From: Pseudomonas morbosilactucae
Lineage (GTDB): Bacteria; Pseudomonadota; Gammaproteobacteria; Pseudomonadales; Pseudomonadaceae
Assembly: GCF_023241715.1 (NCBI RefSeq)
Contig: NZ_JALQCW010000006.1
Location: 1-64,000 of the forward strand
Length of the DNA: 64,000 bases
Reading direction: 5' to 3'
The position numbers and the translations under genes were made by a program. The notes below the pieces were generated by a model. It was not told where the DNA came from. It saw only the letters and a program-made list of their open reading frames with translations, and searched no databases. Positions 16,294 to 25,774 of this stretch are shown one piece after another (position 1 is the stretch's first letter; each line of letters starts with the position of its first letter).

Positions 16294-17349
16294 TCAGCCC
16301 CGCCGGCCAGGCCAACAACGTCGCAACCACGACGGCGACTCGGCCAGGGCCTCGCGCAACTCGCTGGCGCTGATGCGACGGTCTGCGGCATCGAACGCCA
16401 GGGCCGTGCGCAACGCCGGCCAGAGGTGAGCCGGCAAATGCTCGGGAGCCCGCAACTGACGGTCCAGGCGCTCGTCCCGGGCCTGGGTCGATGGCAGGCG
16501 CCGAAACGGGTGCTTGCCGCAGGCCAGTTCGTAGATCACACACGCCAGGGCATAGAGGTCCGCGGCGGCCGACAGCGGCGCCTGTTCCAGCAACTCAGGG
16601 GCGGCATAACTGGGGGTCCAGGCGTTGAAGCGCCCCCGGCTCAGGTGCGGCAGGCCGGCGAGCACGCCCTCCTCGGCCTGGCTCAGGCCGAAATCGAACA
16701 GCCGCACACCGTCTTCGCCAAGCATGACGTTGCTCGGCTTGAGGTCGCCGTGCATCACCCCGCGCCCATGGCTGTAGGCCAGGGCATCGAGCAGCGGCAG
16801 CAACACTTCCCGCAGTTGGTTCCAGGGCAATCCCAGAGGGTGCTCACACAGCCATTTGTCCAAGGTCGGCCCGTGCATCAGCTCCATGGTGATAAAGGCA
16901 CGCTGACACTGGGTGTCCACCTCGAAGCTGTGCAAGCGCACGATGTTGGGGTGGCTCAAACGCCGGGTCAGGGCGAACTCGCTGTAGAGCAAGGCGCTGG
17001 CGTCCGGCGAGTGGCAAAACTCCTCGCCGAGCACCTTGAGCGCCACGTAGGGAGACGGGTCGCCGAACTGCTCGTGCAACAGGTCCCGCGCGCGGTAGAC
17101 CACGCCCATGCCACCGGCGCCCAGCAGGCGTTCCAGGCGATAACGCCCACCCAATACTTCGGGCAAGCCGCCAGCGGCCACCAGTGGCTTGGGCTTGGCC
17201 CGGCCCTTGGCACGTTGTCGGCCCTTGCCTTTGGTCGGTGGGGCCGGGCGCGGTGCGGCGTGGGCTTTGGCAAAGGCGAAATAGGTCAGGTTGTTGGCCT
17301 CTTCCTCGCTCAGCAGAATGCCCTCCAACCCAGCATTGAGTTCACTCAT
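16294..17349 (-). CDS. stk1: T6SS-associated serine/threonine protein kinase
   Basis: 351 residues. A basic Ala/Pro/Lys linker (30-60) precedes a kinase domain with GAGGMG (77-82), the ATP lysine in VALK (K105), catalytic HGDLKPSN (D192) and DFG (209-211). The usual HRD arginine is Gly, so it is a non-RD kinase. No membrane segment or extracellular domain is visible. The ATG overlaps the phosphatase stop (ATGA). As the last gene of the main T6SS operon it corresponds to stk1 of P. aeruginosa H2-T6SS, where kinase and phosphatase tune assembly. Confidence 0.85.
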   Translation of the reverse strand: MSELNAGLEGILLSEEEANNLTYFAFAKAHAAPRPAPPTKGKGRQRAKGRAKPKPLVAAGGLPEVLGGRYRLERLLGAGGMGVVYRARDLLHEQFGDPSPYVALKVLGEEFCHSPDASALLYSEFALTRRLSHPNIVRLHSFEVDTQCQRAFITMELMHGPTLDKWLCEHPLGLPWNQLREVLLPLLDALAYSHGRGVMHGDLKPSNVMLGEDGVRLFDFGLSQAEEGVLAGLPHLSRGRFNAWTPSYAAPELLEQAPLSAAADLYALACVIYELACGKHPFRRLPSTQARDERLDRQLRAPEHLPAHLWPALRTALAFDAADRRISASELREALAESPSWLRRCWPGRRG

Positions 17350-18074
17350 TGGCGTATCACCACCGCCGTCAGGTTATCCCGCGCGGCGCCGCTCAAGGCC
17401 CCGTCGAACAAGCGCTCCAGGGCCACCTGGGCATGCCCCAGGCTCAGGGCGCGGCCCAGGGCATCGCTGCTCAGGCCCTGGTACAGGCCGTCGCTGCACA
17501 GCAGGAAAACGTCCCCTGGGTACACCTCCAGTTCCAGCACATCCAGGGTCAATTGCTCACAGGCCCCGACTGCCCGGGTCAGGGCGCTGGCGGCCGGGTG
17601 GGCACTGGCCTGCTCGGCACTCATCTGCTGCTCATCCATCAGTTGCTGCTGCAGCGAATGGTCCTTGGACAGCTGGTACAAACGCTGCCCGCGCCATAGA
17701 TAACAGCGGCTGTCGCCGGCCCAGATACAGGCCCCGCGATTGCCTTCCAGCAGCAGCGCCACCACGGTGCTGCCCATGATGCTGTCGCGCCGTTCAGCGG
17801 TGACCGTCAGCTCCTGGCCCAGGCGCCGGTTAAGCCAGTGCAGGCATTGGCGCAAGCCCTTGAGCCGCTCATCGAAGCTGGCCTGGGGCGGCAACTCGGC
17901 AAGGCTGGCGACGATCAACTGGCTGGCCAGATCACCGGCATGGTGCCCGCCCATGCCGTCCGCCACTGCCCACAGCCCTTGCTGTGGACAGTCGAGAAAG
18001 GCGTCCTCGTTGCGCGCCCGGACCTTGCCCGGGTCGGTGCGCGCTGCGCTGCGCCAGGGGTGGGTGCTCGCCAT
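17346..18074 (-). CDS. stp1: PP2C-type serine/threonine phosphatase of the T6SS
   Basis: 242 residues from the ATG at 18074, which overlaps the tssM stop (TGATG). The PP2C motifs are present: RARNEDAFL near the start, VADGMGGHHAGD, GSTVVALLL, WAGDSRCYLWR, LCSDGLYQGL and a final ARDNLTAVVI. The Asp residues of DGMGG, SDGL and DN bind the metal pair. It reverses phosphorylation by the adjacent kinase. Confidence 0.88.
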   Translation of the reverse strand: MASTHPWRSAARTDPGKVRARNEDAFLDCPQQGLWAVADGMGGHHAGDLASQLIVASLAELPPQASFDERLKGLRQCLHWLNRRLGQELTVTAERRDSIMGSTVVALLLEGNRGACIWAGDSRCYLWRGQRLYQLSKDHSLQQQLMDEQQMSAEQASAHPAASALTRAVGACEQLTLDVLELEVYPGDVFLLCSDGLYQGLSSDALGRALSLGHAQVALERLFDGALSGAARDNLTAVVIRQ

Positions 18075-21000
18075 CAAAGCTGCACCGGCATGCGGAAGGT
18101 ACGCAACACGCCCATGTCGAACGGGTTCGGCGCACGCTGGCTGGTCAACACGTAGTTGGCCCGCAGCCCGCCCAGGTCGGCCTTGAGCACCAGCACATCA
18201 CGCCCGGTCAGGTACTCGGTCTGCATCAGGTCGAACAGTCGGAACAGCGACCAGGGCCCGGTGTTTTTCTCGATCCCGATCGGCCGCCCGGCCATCTTGT
18301 CCAGCACCAGGCTGGCGCGACCGTCCTCGGCATCCGTTGGCCATTTGAAGTTCATCGGCACGATCGGGCCGTGGCGGTAATCCAGCTGCTGGTTGCCGAA
18401 GCGGAACTCGGCCCGGCTCACCGACGAATCGAGGGTGTAGGGCTCAAGCCGGAATTGCAGTTGCGGCTCAGCCGGGTTCTCGGCGAAGAAGCTCTGGCGG
18501 ATCTGCTGCATCGCCGCGATCTGCTCCAGGTAGATCTTCGACATCGGCAGACTGTGGCCATCGACGCTGCGCAGCCGGTAACTGCCCGGGTCGCCGCTGA
18601 CAAAGGGCCGCATGTAGGTGTCGAAGAAACGCTCGGCAATGCCCTGGGCCTTGAAGAACTCGCGGAAGTCGCTGATGGCAACGTCGCTGGTGCTGTGGGC
18701 GGTGAACGGGTAGCGCTTGCTGATGGTCTTGTCGTAAACGCTGTACAGCTCGCTCTGGTAACGCTGGTTGAGGTAGCGGTACGAGTCGTCCAGCACCAGG
18801 CGCCAGGTGTCCTCGGCCAGCAGGTTGAACCACACACCCACCGGGCGCGGCAGGCGCTGCGAGGCATTGCGCAGGTTGCTCAGGGCATCACGCTGGCCGC
18901 CCATGCGCGACTTGGCCATTTCAAAGGCCATTTGCTCCGGCTGCGGCCCGGGCCAGGCTGGCCAGTTGCAGTTGCAGGTCGTTGAGCGCCAGCAACACCG
19001 GGGTCAGGTCCGCCGCCGGCCCGTTGTTGTCATCCAGCAGGCGATGCAGGGGTTCGAAGCGCCGCTGCAGGGATTTCTTCGCCGTATCTGGCAGGTTCTT
19101 GGCCAGGGCTTCCTGGGCCTTGCCCGCCGCCACGGCCGCCACTTTGCCCAGCGCCCCACCCTTCTCGGCAACTTTATCCACAACCGCGCCCAGTTCTTCC
19201 GTGCTCTCGGCAATCGCCTGGAAGCGCGTGTTCTCGCGCACTTCCACCAGCAGTTGGAGGATCGGCGAGTTGGCCGAGGTCAGGCCGGCGATCTGGTCCG
19301 CCCCTTCACCGGCGTCGTTGAACGGCTGCAAGCCCACCTGGCCGACGGCCTCGCTCCAGTAGTTGGCGTAGTCACGGAAATACAGCTGCTCCAGCTCCAC
19401 CATCAAGCGTCGCAGGTCCATGTCACTGATGCCGTTGCCCTCCCCCAGCACCCAGTTGTCACGCAGCAGTTCGGTGACCAGCGCCGAGCCCTGGACCGAG
19501 AAATACTGCTGGTAACCCTGCTGGGTGTAAAAGCCCGGGATCACGTAATCCGCACCGACAAACAGCCCACCCTGGGGCCCCAAATGCTGGCTCAGGCGAT
19601 AGTCCGGCAGGCTCCGCGCCTGCTCCCGCAGTACCCGATACACCACGTTGGCCAAGACTCGCTGCGCAATACCTGGCGCGCCTGAGTCACCAGCGCATCG
19701 TTGAGTGGGTAGCTGAACGGCAGCGCCAGCAAACGATCCAGGTGGCTGTTCAGGCCATTTTGCACAGCGGTATTGCCGGCGTAGCGCCGCGACCAGTCAC
19801 TGGCCACCCAATCCTTGAGCCAGGCGGCATCACGCCGGTCCTGCATGTTCAGCATCAGGTAGGCGCGCAAGCTGTTGAGCAGGCGCTCGCGGTCCCGCAG
19901 GTTGGCGCGGATCTGCCCTTCGAGCATCTGCCCGATGCGCGGCAACAACTGGGTGTCCAGCTCACGCTCGTAGGCGTTCAACAGCACCGGGTTGCTCGCC
20001 TCGCCCTGATACAGGCCGAAGCGCTCATGCCAGCCCACATCGCCCTTGGGAGGGAATACCCGGGTGGCGGCAAAGCCACTGTCGAGGACCTTGAGCAAGG
20101 CTATCGAGTCGTCTCGTGGGCTCAGGGCGGCCCGTTGCTGGGACCAGGTCTGGGCCAGGGCGCGGAGGTTTTCCAGGCGTTCGTAGTTGGCGGAAAAACC
20201 ACCGGTCCAGAGCAGGCCAAACAGCCCCAGAACCGCCAGCGCCCCGACATACAACGCCCGCTGGCCCCAATGAATCCGGCTGCGTTCGCGCTTGTCCAGG
20301 CCGGCCAGGTCCGCCTCGGGGAAAATCACCCGGCTGAGCAAGTGATGAATGAAGCGCGCCCGACCGCTGCGCAGGGTCGGCAAGATCCCGGCCGACAGCC
20401 CCAGGCTGGCGCCGATGCCCGCGGTGTCCTGATCGAGCCGTTCGGTCAGGTACGGCGCGCTGGTCAGGTAGAAGCCGCGCAGTTGGCTGGCACGCTGGTA
20501 GCGGTTGCCGGTGAAAGCCATGTCGACAAACAGGCACAGCTGCTCGCCGATCCGCCCCAACTGATGCGGAAAATCGAGGATGCGACCCCGGCGCTGCGTG
20601 TCGCGCTCCTGGTGCATGCGCATGATCACCTGGCTGTTCAGGCGCCGCAGCAGGCCTTCGAACTCCTGGCGCAGAACGGCCACATCGGTGCCGCTCTGGT
20701 CCTTGCGGAAACTGCTGCCCAGGACCTGGTCTGTTTCTTCCCGGGTCAGTTGGTCGAAGAACTCGTCGAAGCCCAGCAGTTGGTCGGCCTTGCTCAGCAC
20801 CAGGTACACTGGCACATCGACGTGCAGTTTCTGGTGAATCTCCTGCAAGCGCGCACGCACCTGACGGGCCAGGGTGTCGAGTTCCTGTTCGTTACCACCC
20901 TTGAGCAGGTCCAGGGGAATGCTCACCAGCACGCCATTCAGCGGACGCCCGCGACGGCGCTTGCGCAGCAGGCCGAGCAAGGTGTTCCAGGCACTGCCGT

Positions 21001-21598
21001 CCACCTCGGTGTTGGGCTGGGTCAGGTAGCGGCCGGCAGTGTCGATGAGCACCGCGTGGTCGGCGAAATACCAGTCGCAATGCCGGGTGCCGCTGGTGTC
21101 GCGGGTCAGCTTGCGCTCGATCTTGTTCAGGGGAAATTCCAGGCCCGAGAAATCCAGCAGGCTGGTCTTGCCGCTGCCCTGGGGACCGATCACCAGGTAC
21201 CAGGGCAAGTCGTTGCGCCAGCGCTCACTGCGTCCGCGGTACAGGCTCGACGCCTTGAGGGTGCGCAGGGCGTCATTGAAGCGGCTGCGCAGTTCCTTGT
21301 GTTCCTCGTCGATCTGCTCTTCGCGACGCAGGCGTTCCTGGCCGTCGTCGCTCTCTTCCACGGCTTTCTTGCGCACCCCGGAGCGCCAGCTGACAAACAC
21401 CATGCTCAGGCCCCAGATGAGGAACAGCACGCTGATGGTCAGCAAGCGCGCCACCGCGCTTTCCCAGAACTTGTTGTCATCGACCGCCAGCAACGGCCCG
21501 ACGAACCACACCAGCAGCGCCACCACGAGTACCAGCAACAGGGTCCAGACCCAGGGCTTGCACAGGAAGTCCGCGGCTTTCTTGAAGAACTTTTTCAT
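18074..21598 (-). pseudogene. tssM: T6SS inner-membrane ATPase TssM (IcmF), two frameshifts
   Basis: The gene is complete end to end but in three frames. Segment one (21598 to about 19657) has the transmembrane pair (residues about 12-35 and 48-68) and Walker A GPQGSGKTSLLDF. Its frame breaks at QVLRSES, where a missing base would restore LANVVYRVLREQ. Segment two runs to about 18940; removing one C from a CCC run would join LASLA to GPQPEQMAFEMAKSRMGG. Segment three carries the conserved IcmF C-terminus to 18074. The repaired product would be about 1174 residues, normal for TssM. The first and third segments share a frame. Either TssM is inactive or the read has two indels. Confidence 0.85.
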
Positions 21599-21612
21599 CA
21601 CACATCCCTGTA

Positions 21613-22482
21613 TTACGACTGCGGCCGGACCACGCCTGCATCAAGCGGCTGATAAGGTTGCAACACGGTTTCACGCTGCTCGCCCAGTACCCAGGCGAAC
21701 CCCGAATACATCATCACCAGGCAGACCAGGGCGAACAGCGCCACCATCCACCAGGGCACGATGCGCACCAGGCCATTGCGCTTGTGGCTGAGGCCTTCCC
21801 AGTTCGGCGACAGCTCGCGCGGCGCATCGCCACGCAACTGCCGCACCTGCCGGTACAGCGCATCCCGGATGCCTTCCAGTTCGAGCATGCCGCGGGCCAT
21901 GACCCGGTACTTGCCCTCGAACCCCAGGGACAGGCACAGGTACATCAGTTCCAGCATCGGCAGGTGCTTGACCGGGTTCTTCGACAGCCGATCCAACAGC
22001 TGGAAGAACTTCTCGCCACCGAAGGTCTCGTTGTGGAAGCTGCTCAGCAGGCTCATCTGCGACCACTCGCTTTCATTGCCCCAAGGCGTGGTCACCAGGG
22101 CTTCGTCAAGCACCGAGCAGAGCACGTAGCGAGCGGTCATCACCTGGCTGCTTTCGGCACCGTTGTGCAGCGCCCGTGCCTCGAACATTTTCAACCCGGC
22201 GGTCAGCCGCTCGTTCAACGCGTAGAGGTCTTCGCGGGTCTCGCTGTGCTTGAGCCGCACCACCTCCGACAACAGCTCGGAAGCGGCCGCCACCAAGGCG
22301 TTGAGGCTGATGTTGATGGCTTCGGCCGGCCCCAGGCGGGCGGCGTAGATCATCCGTTCTTCCAACTGTTCGAAGCGCGGTGGCGCGGCGAAATCCGTCA
22401 GCGGGCTCTGTGCCGGGCCGTGCCCCTGGCGATCGAGAAGGACGGTCTTGTCATCCTGCTGGTGTTCCATGTCCTTGATCAT
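21613..22482 (-). CDS. tssL: T6SS membrane-complex protein TssL (DotU/IcmH)
   Basis: 289 residues. The cytoplasmic helical domain includes LNALVAAASELLSEVV, ARYVLCSVLDEALVTTPWG, ETFGGEKFFQLLDRL and YLCLSLGFEGKYRV, all TssL hallmarks. One transmembrane helix near the C-terminus (WWMVALFALVCLVMMYSGFAW, about 243-265) anchors it. There is no OmpA/peptidoglycan-binding extension. With TssJ and TssM it forms the trans-envelope complex. Confidence 0.92.
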   Translation of the reverse strand: MIKDMEHQQDDKTVLLDRQGHGPAQSPLTDFAAPPRFEQLEERMIYAARLGPAEAINISLNALVAAASELLSEVVRLKHSETREDLYALNERLTAGLKMFEARALHNGAESSQVMTARYVLCSVLDEALVTTPWGNESEWSQMSLLSSFHNETFGGEKFFQLLDRLSKNPVKHLPMLELMYLCLSLGFEGKYRVMARGMLELEGIRDALYRQVRQLRGDAPRELSPNWEGLSHKRNGLVRIVPWWMVALFALVCLVMMYSGFAWVLGEQRETVLQPYQPLDAGVVRPQS

Positions 22483-22487
22483 TGGGG

Positions 22488-23819
22488 TCAGTTCCTTATG
22501 GCCCAGAATTTCAGTTCAAGCTCGGAGAATTCGCCGGACACGTGGAAGGCGAAACCACCGGAACGCTCCAGTTGTTCCTGGTCCTCGGCATTGAATTCGA
22601 GGATGAAATAGGTCTTGTTGGAGTGGAACGGAATCTGCCGCGGTGCCACCGGCAGCGGTTTGACCTTGATCCCCGGCAGGTGCAGGTTGACCAGTTGGCG
22701 GATGCGCTCCACCGGGCCGACTTTCAGGTGCGCCGGCAGGCGCTGGCGCAGTTCCTCGGAGTCGCAGTTGGCGCTGGCCGCCAGCACGAACGACGCTGAC
22801 TCGAGCAGTTTGTGATCGTGCAGCGGCGCCACCAGAATCCCGTACTGACGAGTCTGCAGGGCCAGTTCCATGGCGTGTTGCTCCAGCACCATGGACAGCA
22901 CCTGGCGAATCGCGTCCATCAGTTTGCGAAAGCTCGCGCCCTGGTCGCTGTGCTGGTAACGGCTGTCCAGGCGCGGGCGTTTGCTGTCGCTGGCGAAGGT
23001 CGCCAGATCGCCGAGCATGGTCAGCAGGATGCGGTACAGCTCTTCGGGGTGAACCTGGTCCAGGCCCAGGTAGTGACGCAGCAACAGCTCGGTGCGGTTG
23101 ATCAGTTGCAGCATCATGAAGTCCCCGACCTCGGCGCCACCGACCTTGCCGTTGGAGCGAATGCGCTCGGCAATAGTGTCGCCTCGGTGGCCGAGCATGC
23201 TGATCACTTCCTTGAGGCACGACAGCAGGTAGCCGGAGCCATGGGTGTGGATGAAGGTCGGCACAAAGTCGCCGTCCAGGCTGATGACCCCATCCGGCGT
23301 GGTGTCGAGGACCTCACACAGTTTGAGCTTCACATAGGCCTGGTCACTCTGTTGCTCACCCAGCAGCAGGCGGAAGTCCGGGCGACCACAACTGAGCTGG
23401 CTGCTGGAGTCGTCACCGGCGTTGGAGTCGCTGATCTCCGTTTCATACACCGTGTAGCGGGCCAGCACGTCGGACTGCTCCGGGCGACGCGACTCGATGT
23501 GGTTGCCGGTGACCAAGGGCAATGCCAGGTAGATCGGGGCGTTGCCGGTGTTCGGCGGGATGTCCAGGGCCAGCGGCTCGATGTTGCCGCCCAGTTCGAA
23601 CAGGCTGCCATCGGGCAGTACGCCGGACGCCTGGCTGATCACCAGCTTGCCCATGTTGAGGAACTGCTGGTCGATCTCCAGGCCCAGGAACCCCCAGTTG
23701 TAGCTGCCCAGCAACTGGGTGCGGGTCTTCATCTGGTAGTCGTAGTAGCGGTCGTTGTGCTGGAAGTGCTGCGGGCGCAGGAGCATGCCTTCCTGCCAGA
23801 TGATTTTGTGCACGTTCAT
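22488..23819 (-). CDS. tssK: T6SS baseplate protein TssK
   Basis: 443 residues with the signature start KIIWQEGMLLRPQHFQ, then LGLEIDQQFLNMGKLVI and LHLPGIKVKPLPVAPRQIPFHSNKTYF near the end. TssK trimers connect the baseplate to TssL/TssM. Its ATG overlaps the tssJ stop (ATGA). Length is as expected. Confidence 0.95.
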   Translation of the reverse strand: MNVHKIIWQEGMLLRPQHFQHNDRYYDYQMKTRTQLLGSYNWGFLGLEIDQQFLNMGKLVISQASGVLPDGSLFELGGNIEPLALDIPPNTGNAPIYLALPLVTGNHIESRRPEQSDVLARYTVYETEISDSNAGDDSSSQLSCGRPDFRLLLGEQQSDQAYVKLKLCEVLDTTPDGVISLDGDFVPTFIHTHGSGYLLSCLKEVISMLGHRGDTIAERIRSNGKVGGAEVGDFMMLQLINRTELLLRHYLGLDQVHPEELYRILLTMLGDLATFASDSKRPRLDSRYQHSDQGASFRKLMDAIRQVLSMVLEQHAMELALQTRQYGILVAPLHDHKLLESASFVLAASANCDSEELRQRLPAHLKVGPVERIRQLVNLHLPGIKVKPLPVAPRQIPFHSNKTYFILEFNAEDQEQLERSGGFAFHVSGEFSELELKFWAIRN

Positions 23820-24322
23820 GAAGGGTCATCCGCCTTGGCCAGGGTTGTGTGGGTATTGCGGATGCCGGTCTGGTCCAGGGTCAGGTCGACGTTGTTCTGC
23901 TCCACCGGGGTGATCTGCAGCACGTACCGCCATTGGGTCTGTTCCAGGTCGCGGTAGGCTGCGAGCACGCCGACGAAGCGGCTGCCGTCAGCGATGCTGA
24001 GCTTGAGGTCGAGGGTTTCACCGGGGCGCAGTTCCAGCTCTTCACTGACCACCAGGTCCGGGGACAGGGACTCTTTGGCACGCTCGTAGAGGCTGAAGAA
24101 ATCGGCATTTTCAAAAGCCACCGGGTGCTTGAGCTCAACCAGCCGCACCACGATCGGCGAGGGCCGACCGTTGAGGTCCAGGTTGAGCTGCTCACCGCCA
24201 GTCAGGCGCAGGTTGAGCTTGGTCATGGTCGAGTACGGCGACATGGCGACGCAGCCAGGCAGCAGCACCAGGACAATCAGCGCTGACAGCGCCTTGAACA
24301 GCAGGGTCGAGCGGCGGGACAT
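23816..24322 (-). CDS. tssJ: T6SS outer-membrane lipoprotein TssJ
   Basis: 168 residues from the ATG at 24322, chosen because AAGGA lies eight bases before it (another ATG at 24331 overlaps the fha stop). The signal peptide ends LVLLPGC, a lipobox that would be cleaved before Cys. The remainder is a small beta-sandwich with the usual LNLDLNGRPSPIVVRLVELK. It binds the TssM periplasmic part. Confidence 0.9.
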   Translation of the reverse strand: MSRRSTLLFKALSALIVLVLLPGCVAMSPYSTMTKLNLRLTGGEQLNLDLNGRPSPIVVRLVELKHPVAFENADFFSLYERAKESLSPDLVVSEELELRPGETLDLKLSIADGSRFVGVLAAYRDLEQTQWRYVLQITPVEQNNVDLTLDQTGIRNTHTTLAKADDPS

Positions 24323-24327
24323 GAAGG

Positions 24328-25521
24328 TCATCCTTGAAAATCAGTGTGAAGGGTGGAAATCAGGCGCACCTGCTCCGCATAGGCCTGGGCGAAGTCACGG
24401 GCCAACAGACGCTCGCTCCACTCGTCGTCCTGACACAGGGCCTGGTGGTAGCGGTTGTAGGCTTTCCAGCGGCTGCCGGCGGTGGCCAGCAACGGCTTGC
24501 GGTCGCGCTCGAAACGCAGGGTCAGTTGCTGCGGCGCAAAGTGCTCCAGGGTGCCGCGCAGGGCGGCGCGGCTGGCCGTCAGCAACGCCACTTGATGCGC
24601 CTGTACATCACGGAAGGCACGGGCCACCGCCTGCTCGGCGGACAACTGCCCAGGCTTGCTGCCGCGCAACAGCAGGCCCAGGGCCTCGCCGGCTTCCAGG
24701 GCGAATTTCAGCGGGTTGCCGCTGACGCCCTGGACACTGCTCTGGGCCAGGCGCAGCTCGTTTTTCAGTTCGCTGCGGGTACGCAGGCTTTGCTGCAAAC
24801 CACCGATGCTCTGCTTGAGCAGGCTGGCCGCCTGGAGCGCCAGCGCTTCACGAGCGGCGTGGTCCATGCCCCGCAAGTCCACCCCGAGTGCGGCGCCGAA
24901 CTGGCCCCAGAACGGCTCGCTTTGCTGCGCTACCGGCGCCGCCTCGACCACCGCAGCGGCCTTTGGCGGGGCCACCAGTTCCGGCACCAGCAGGGTTTCC
25001 ACGTCGATGCGCGCGTAGTCCGCCAGTTGCACCGGCTCTTGGTGCCGCACATTCAGGGCGCTGAGTTCGTCGATCGGTGACAGCTGCGTGTCGTCCCGGT
25101 CCAGGGCGTTGAGGGGGTCAAGTTCAAGGAAAGCGTCATCGGGGATGATGCTGCCGGCCGCCTGGGGCAGGCCGACCTCGGCCTCGAAGCTTTCCACCGG
25201 CTGGCGCAGGCGCGCGCGAATCTGGAAGTCCCCCAACTGGTAGACACTGCCGTGCTCGATGCGGCGCGGCTCGCCCTTGCGCATACGCGCGCCGCTGTCA
25301 CCGTCCTGGATGCCATTGCTGCTGGTATCGGTCAGGAAAAAGCCGCCATCGCGGTAGCTGACCAAGGCGTGATGATTGGACAGGTGGCGCTTTTGATCAG
25401 GAATGCTCCAATCGCAATCCTCGCCACGGCCGATCACCCCGCCGGCCTGTTTGAAGGTCTTGCTGCTCAACTCAGTGGGCACGAACTGCTTGGTGTTGAG
25501 CATTTCGAATACCAATTCCAT
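24328..25521 (-). CDS. fha: T6SS FHA-domain protein (TagH/Fha)
   Basis: 397 residues from the ATG at 25521, preceded by AGGAG. An N-terminal FHA domain (GGVIGRGEDCDWSIPD, HLSNHHALVSY, DTSSNGIQDG, about 25-85) binds phosphothreonine. The C-terminal half is the type VI FHA domain (LKFALEAGEALGLLLRG, AFRDVQAHQVALLTASRAAL, ARDFAQAYAEQVRLISTLH). In H2-type systems it is a target of the Stk/Stp pair encoded downstream. Confidence 0.9.
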   Translation of the reverse strand: MELVFEMLNTKQFVPTELSSKTFKQAGGVIGRGEDCDWSIPDQKRHLSNHHALVSYRDGGFFLTDTSSNGIQDGDSGARMRKGEPRRIEHGSVYQLGDFQIRARLRQPVESFEAEVGLPQAAGSIIPDDAFLELDPLNALDRDDTQLSPIDELSALNVRHQEPVQLADYARIDVETLLVPELVAPPKAAAVVEAAPVAQQSEPFWGQFGAALGVDLRGMDHAAREALALQAASLLKQSIGGLQQSLRTRSELKNELRLAQSSVQGVSGNPLKFALEAGEALGLLLRGSKPGQLSAEQAVARAFRDVQAHQVALLTASRAALRGTLEHFAPQQLTLRFERDRKPLLATAGSRWKAYNRYHQALCQDDEWSERLLARDFAQAYAEQVRLISTLHTDFQG

Positions 25522-25538
25522 GGTGATGCTCCTTGCGG

Positions 25539-25679
25539 TCACTTGCCGCGATTGACCGCTTGCGGATCACCCAGGGGGCGATAGGTGTTGTCGTTGAATT
25601 TGTAGTTGCCGCCGCAGCCGCCAAGGCCGCTCAGGACAACCAGGGCCAGCAGCACGGCTGGCCAGTGACGTAGGGACAT
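25539..25679 (-). CDS. 46-residue putative lipoprotein of the T6SS operon
   Basis: A very short gene between sfa and fha. It starts MSLRHWPAVLLALVVLSGLGGCGG, a signal peptide with lipobox-like LGGC, and continues for 23 residues (NYKFNDNTYRPLGDPQAV...) to a stop at 25539. A GAGACTTCC-like segment precedes the ATG, so the ribosome site is weak. Its function is unknown. Position and lipid anchor suggest an accessory envelope component of the apparatus. Confidence 0.65.
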   Translation of the reverse strand: MSLRHWPAVLLALVVLSGLGGCGGNYKFNDNTYRPLGDPQAVNRGK

Positions 25680-25774
25680 CAGGAAGTCTCCATGGGTGGA
25701 CGATGCACGGAACGCGGCGCCCGGCAGGCACCGTGTAAAGAAAAGAAAAGTGAGCGTGAACCCGTCATGGCCGC

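Noticed and set aside
16102..17703. 533-codon plus-strand frame across the kinase and phosphatase
   Set aside because: Crosses the palindromic control region and opposes two well-supported genes.
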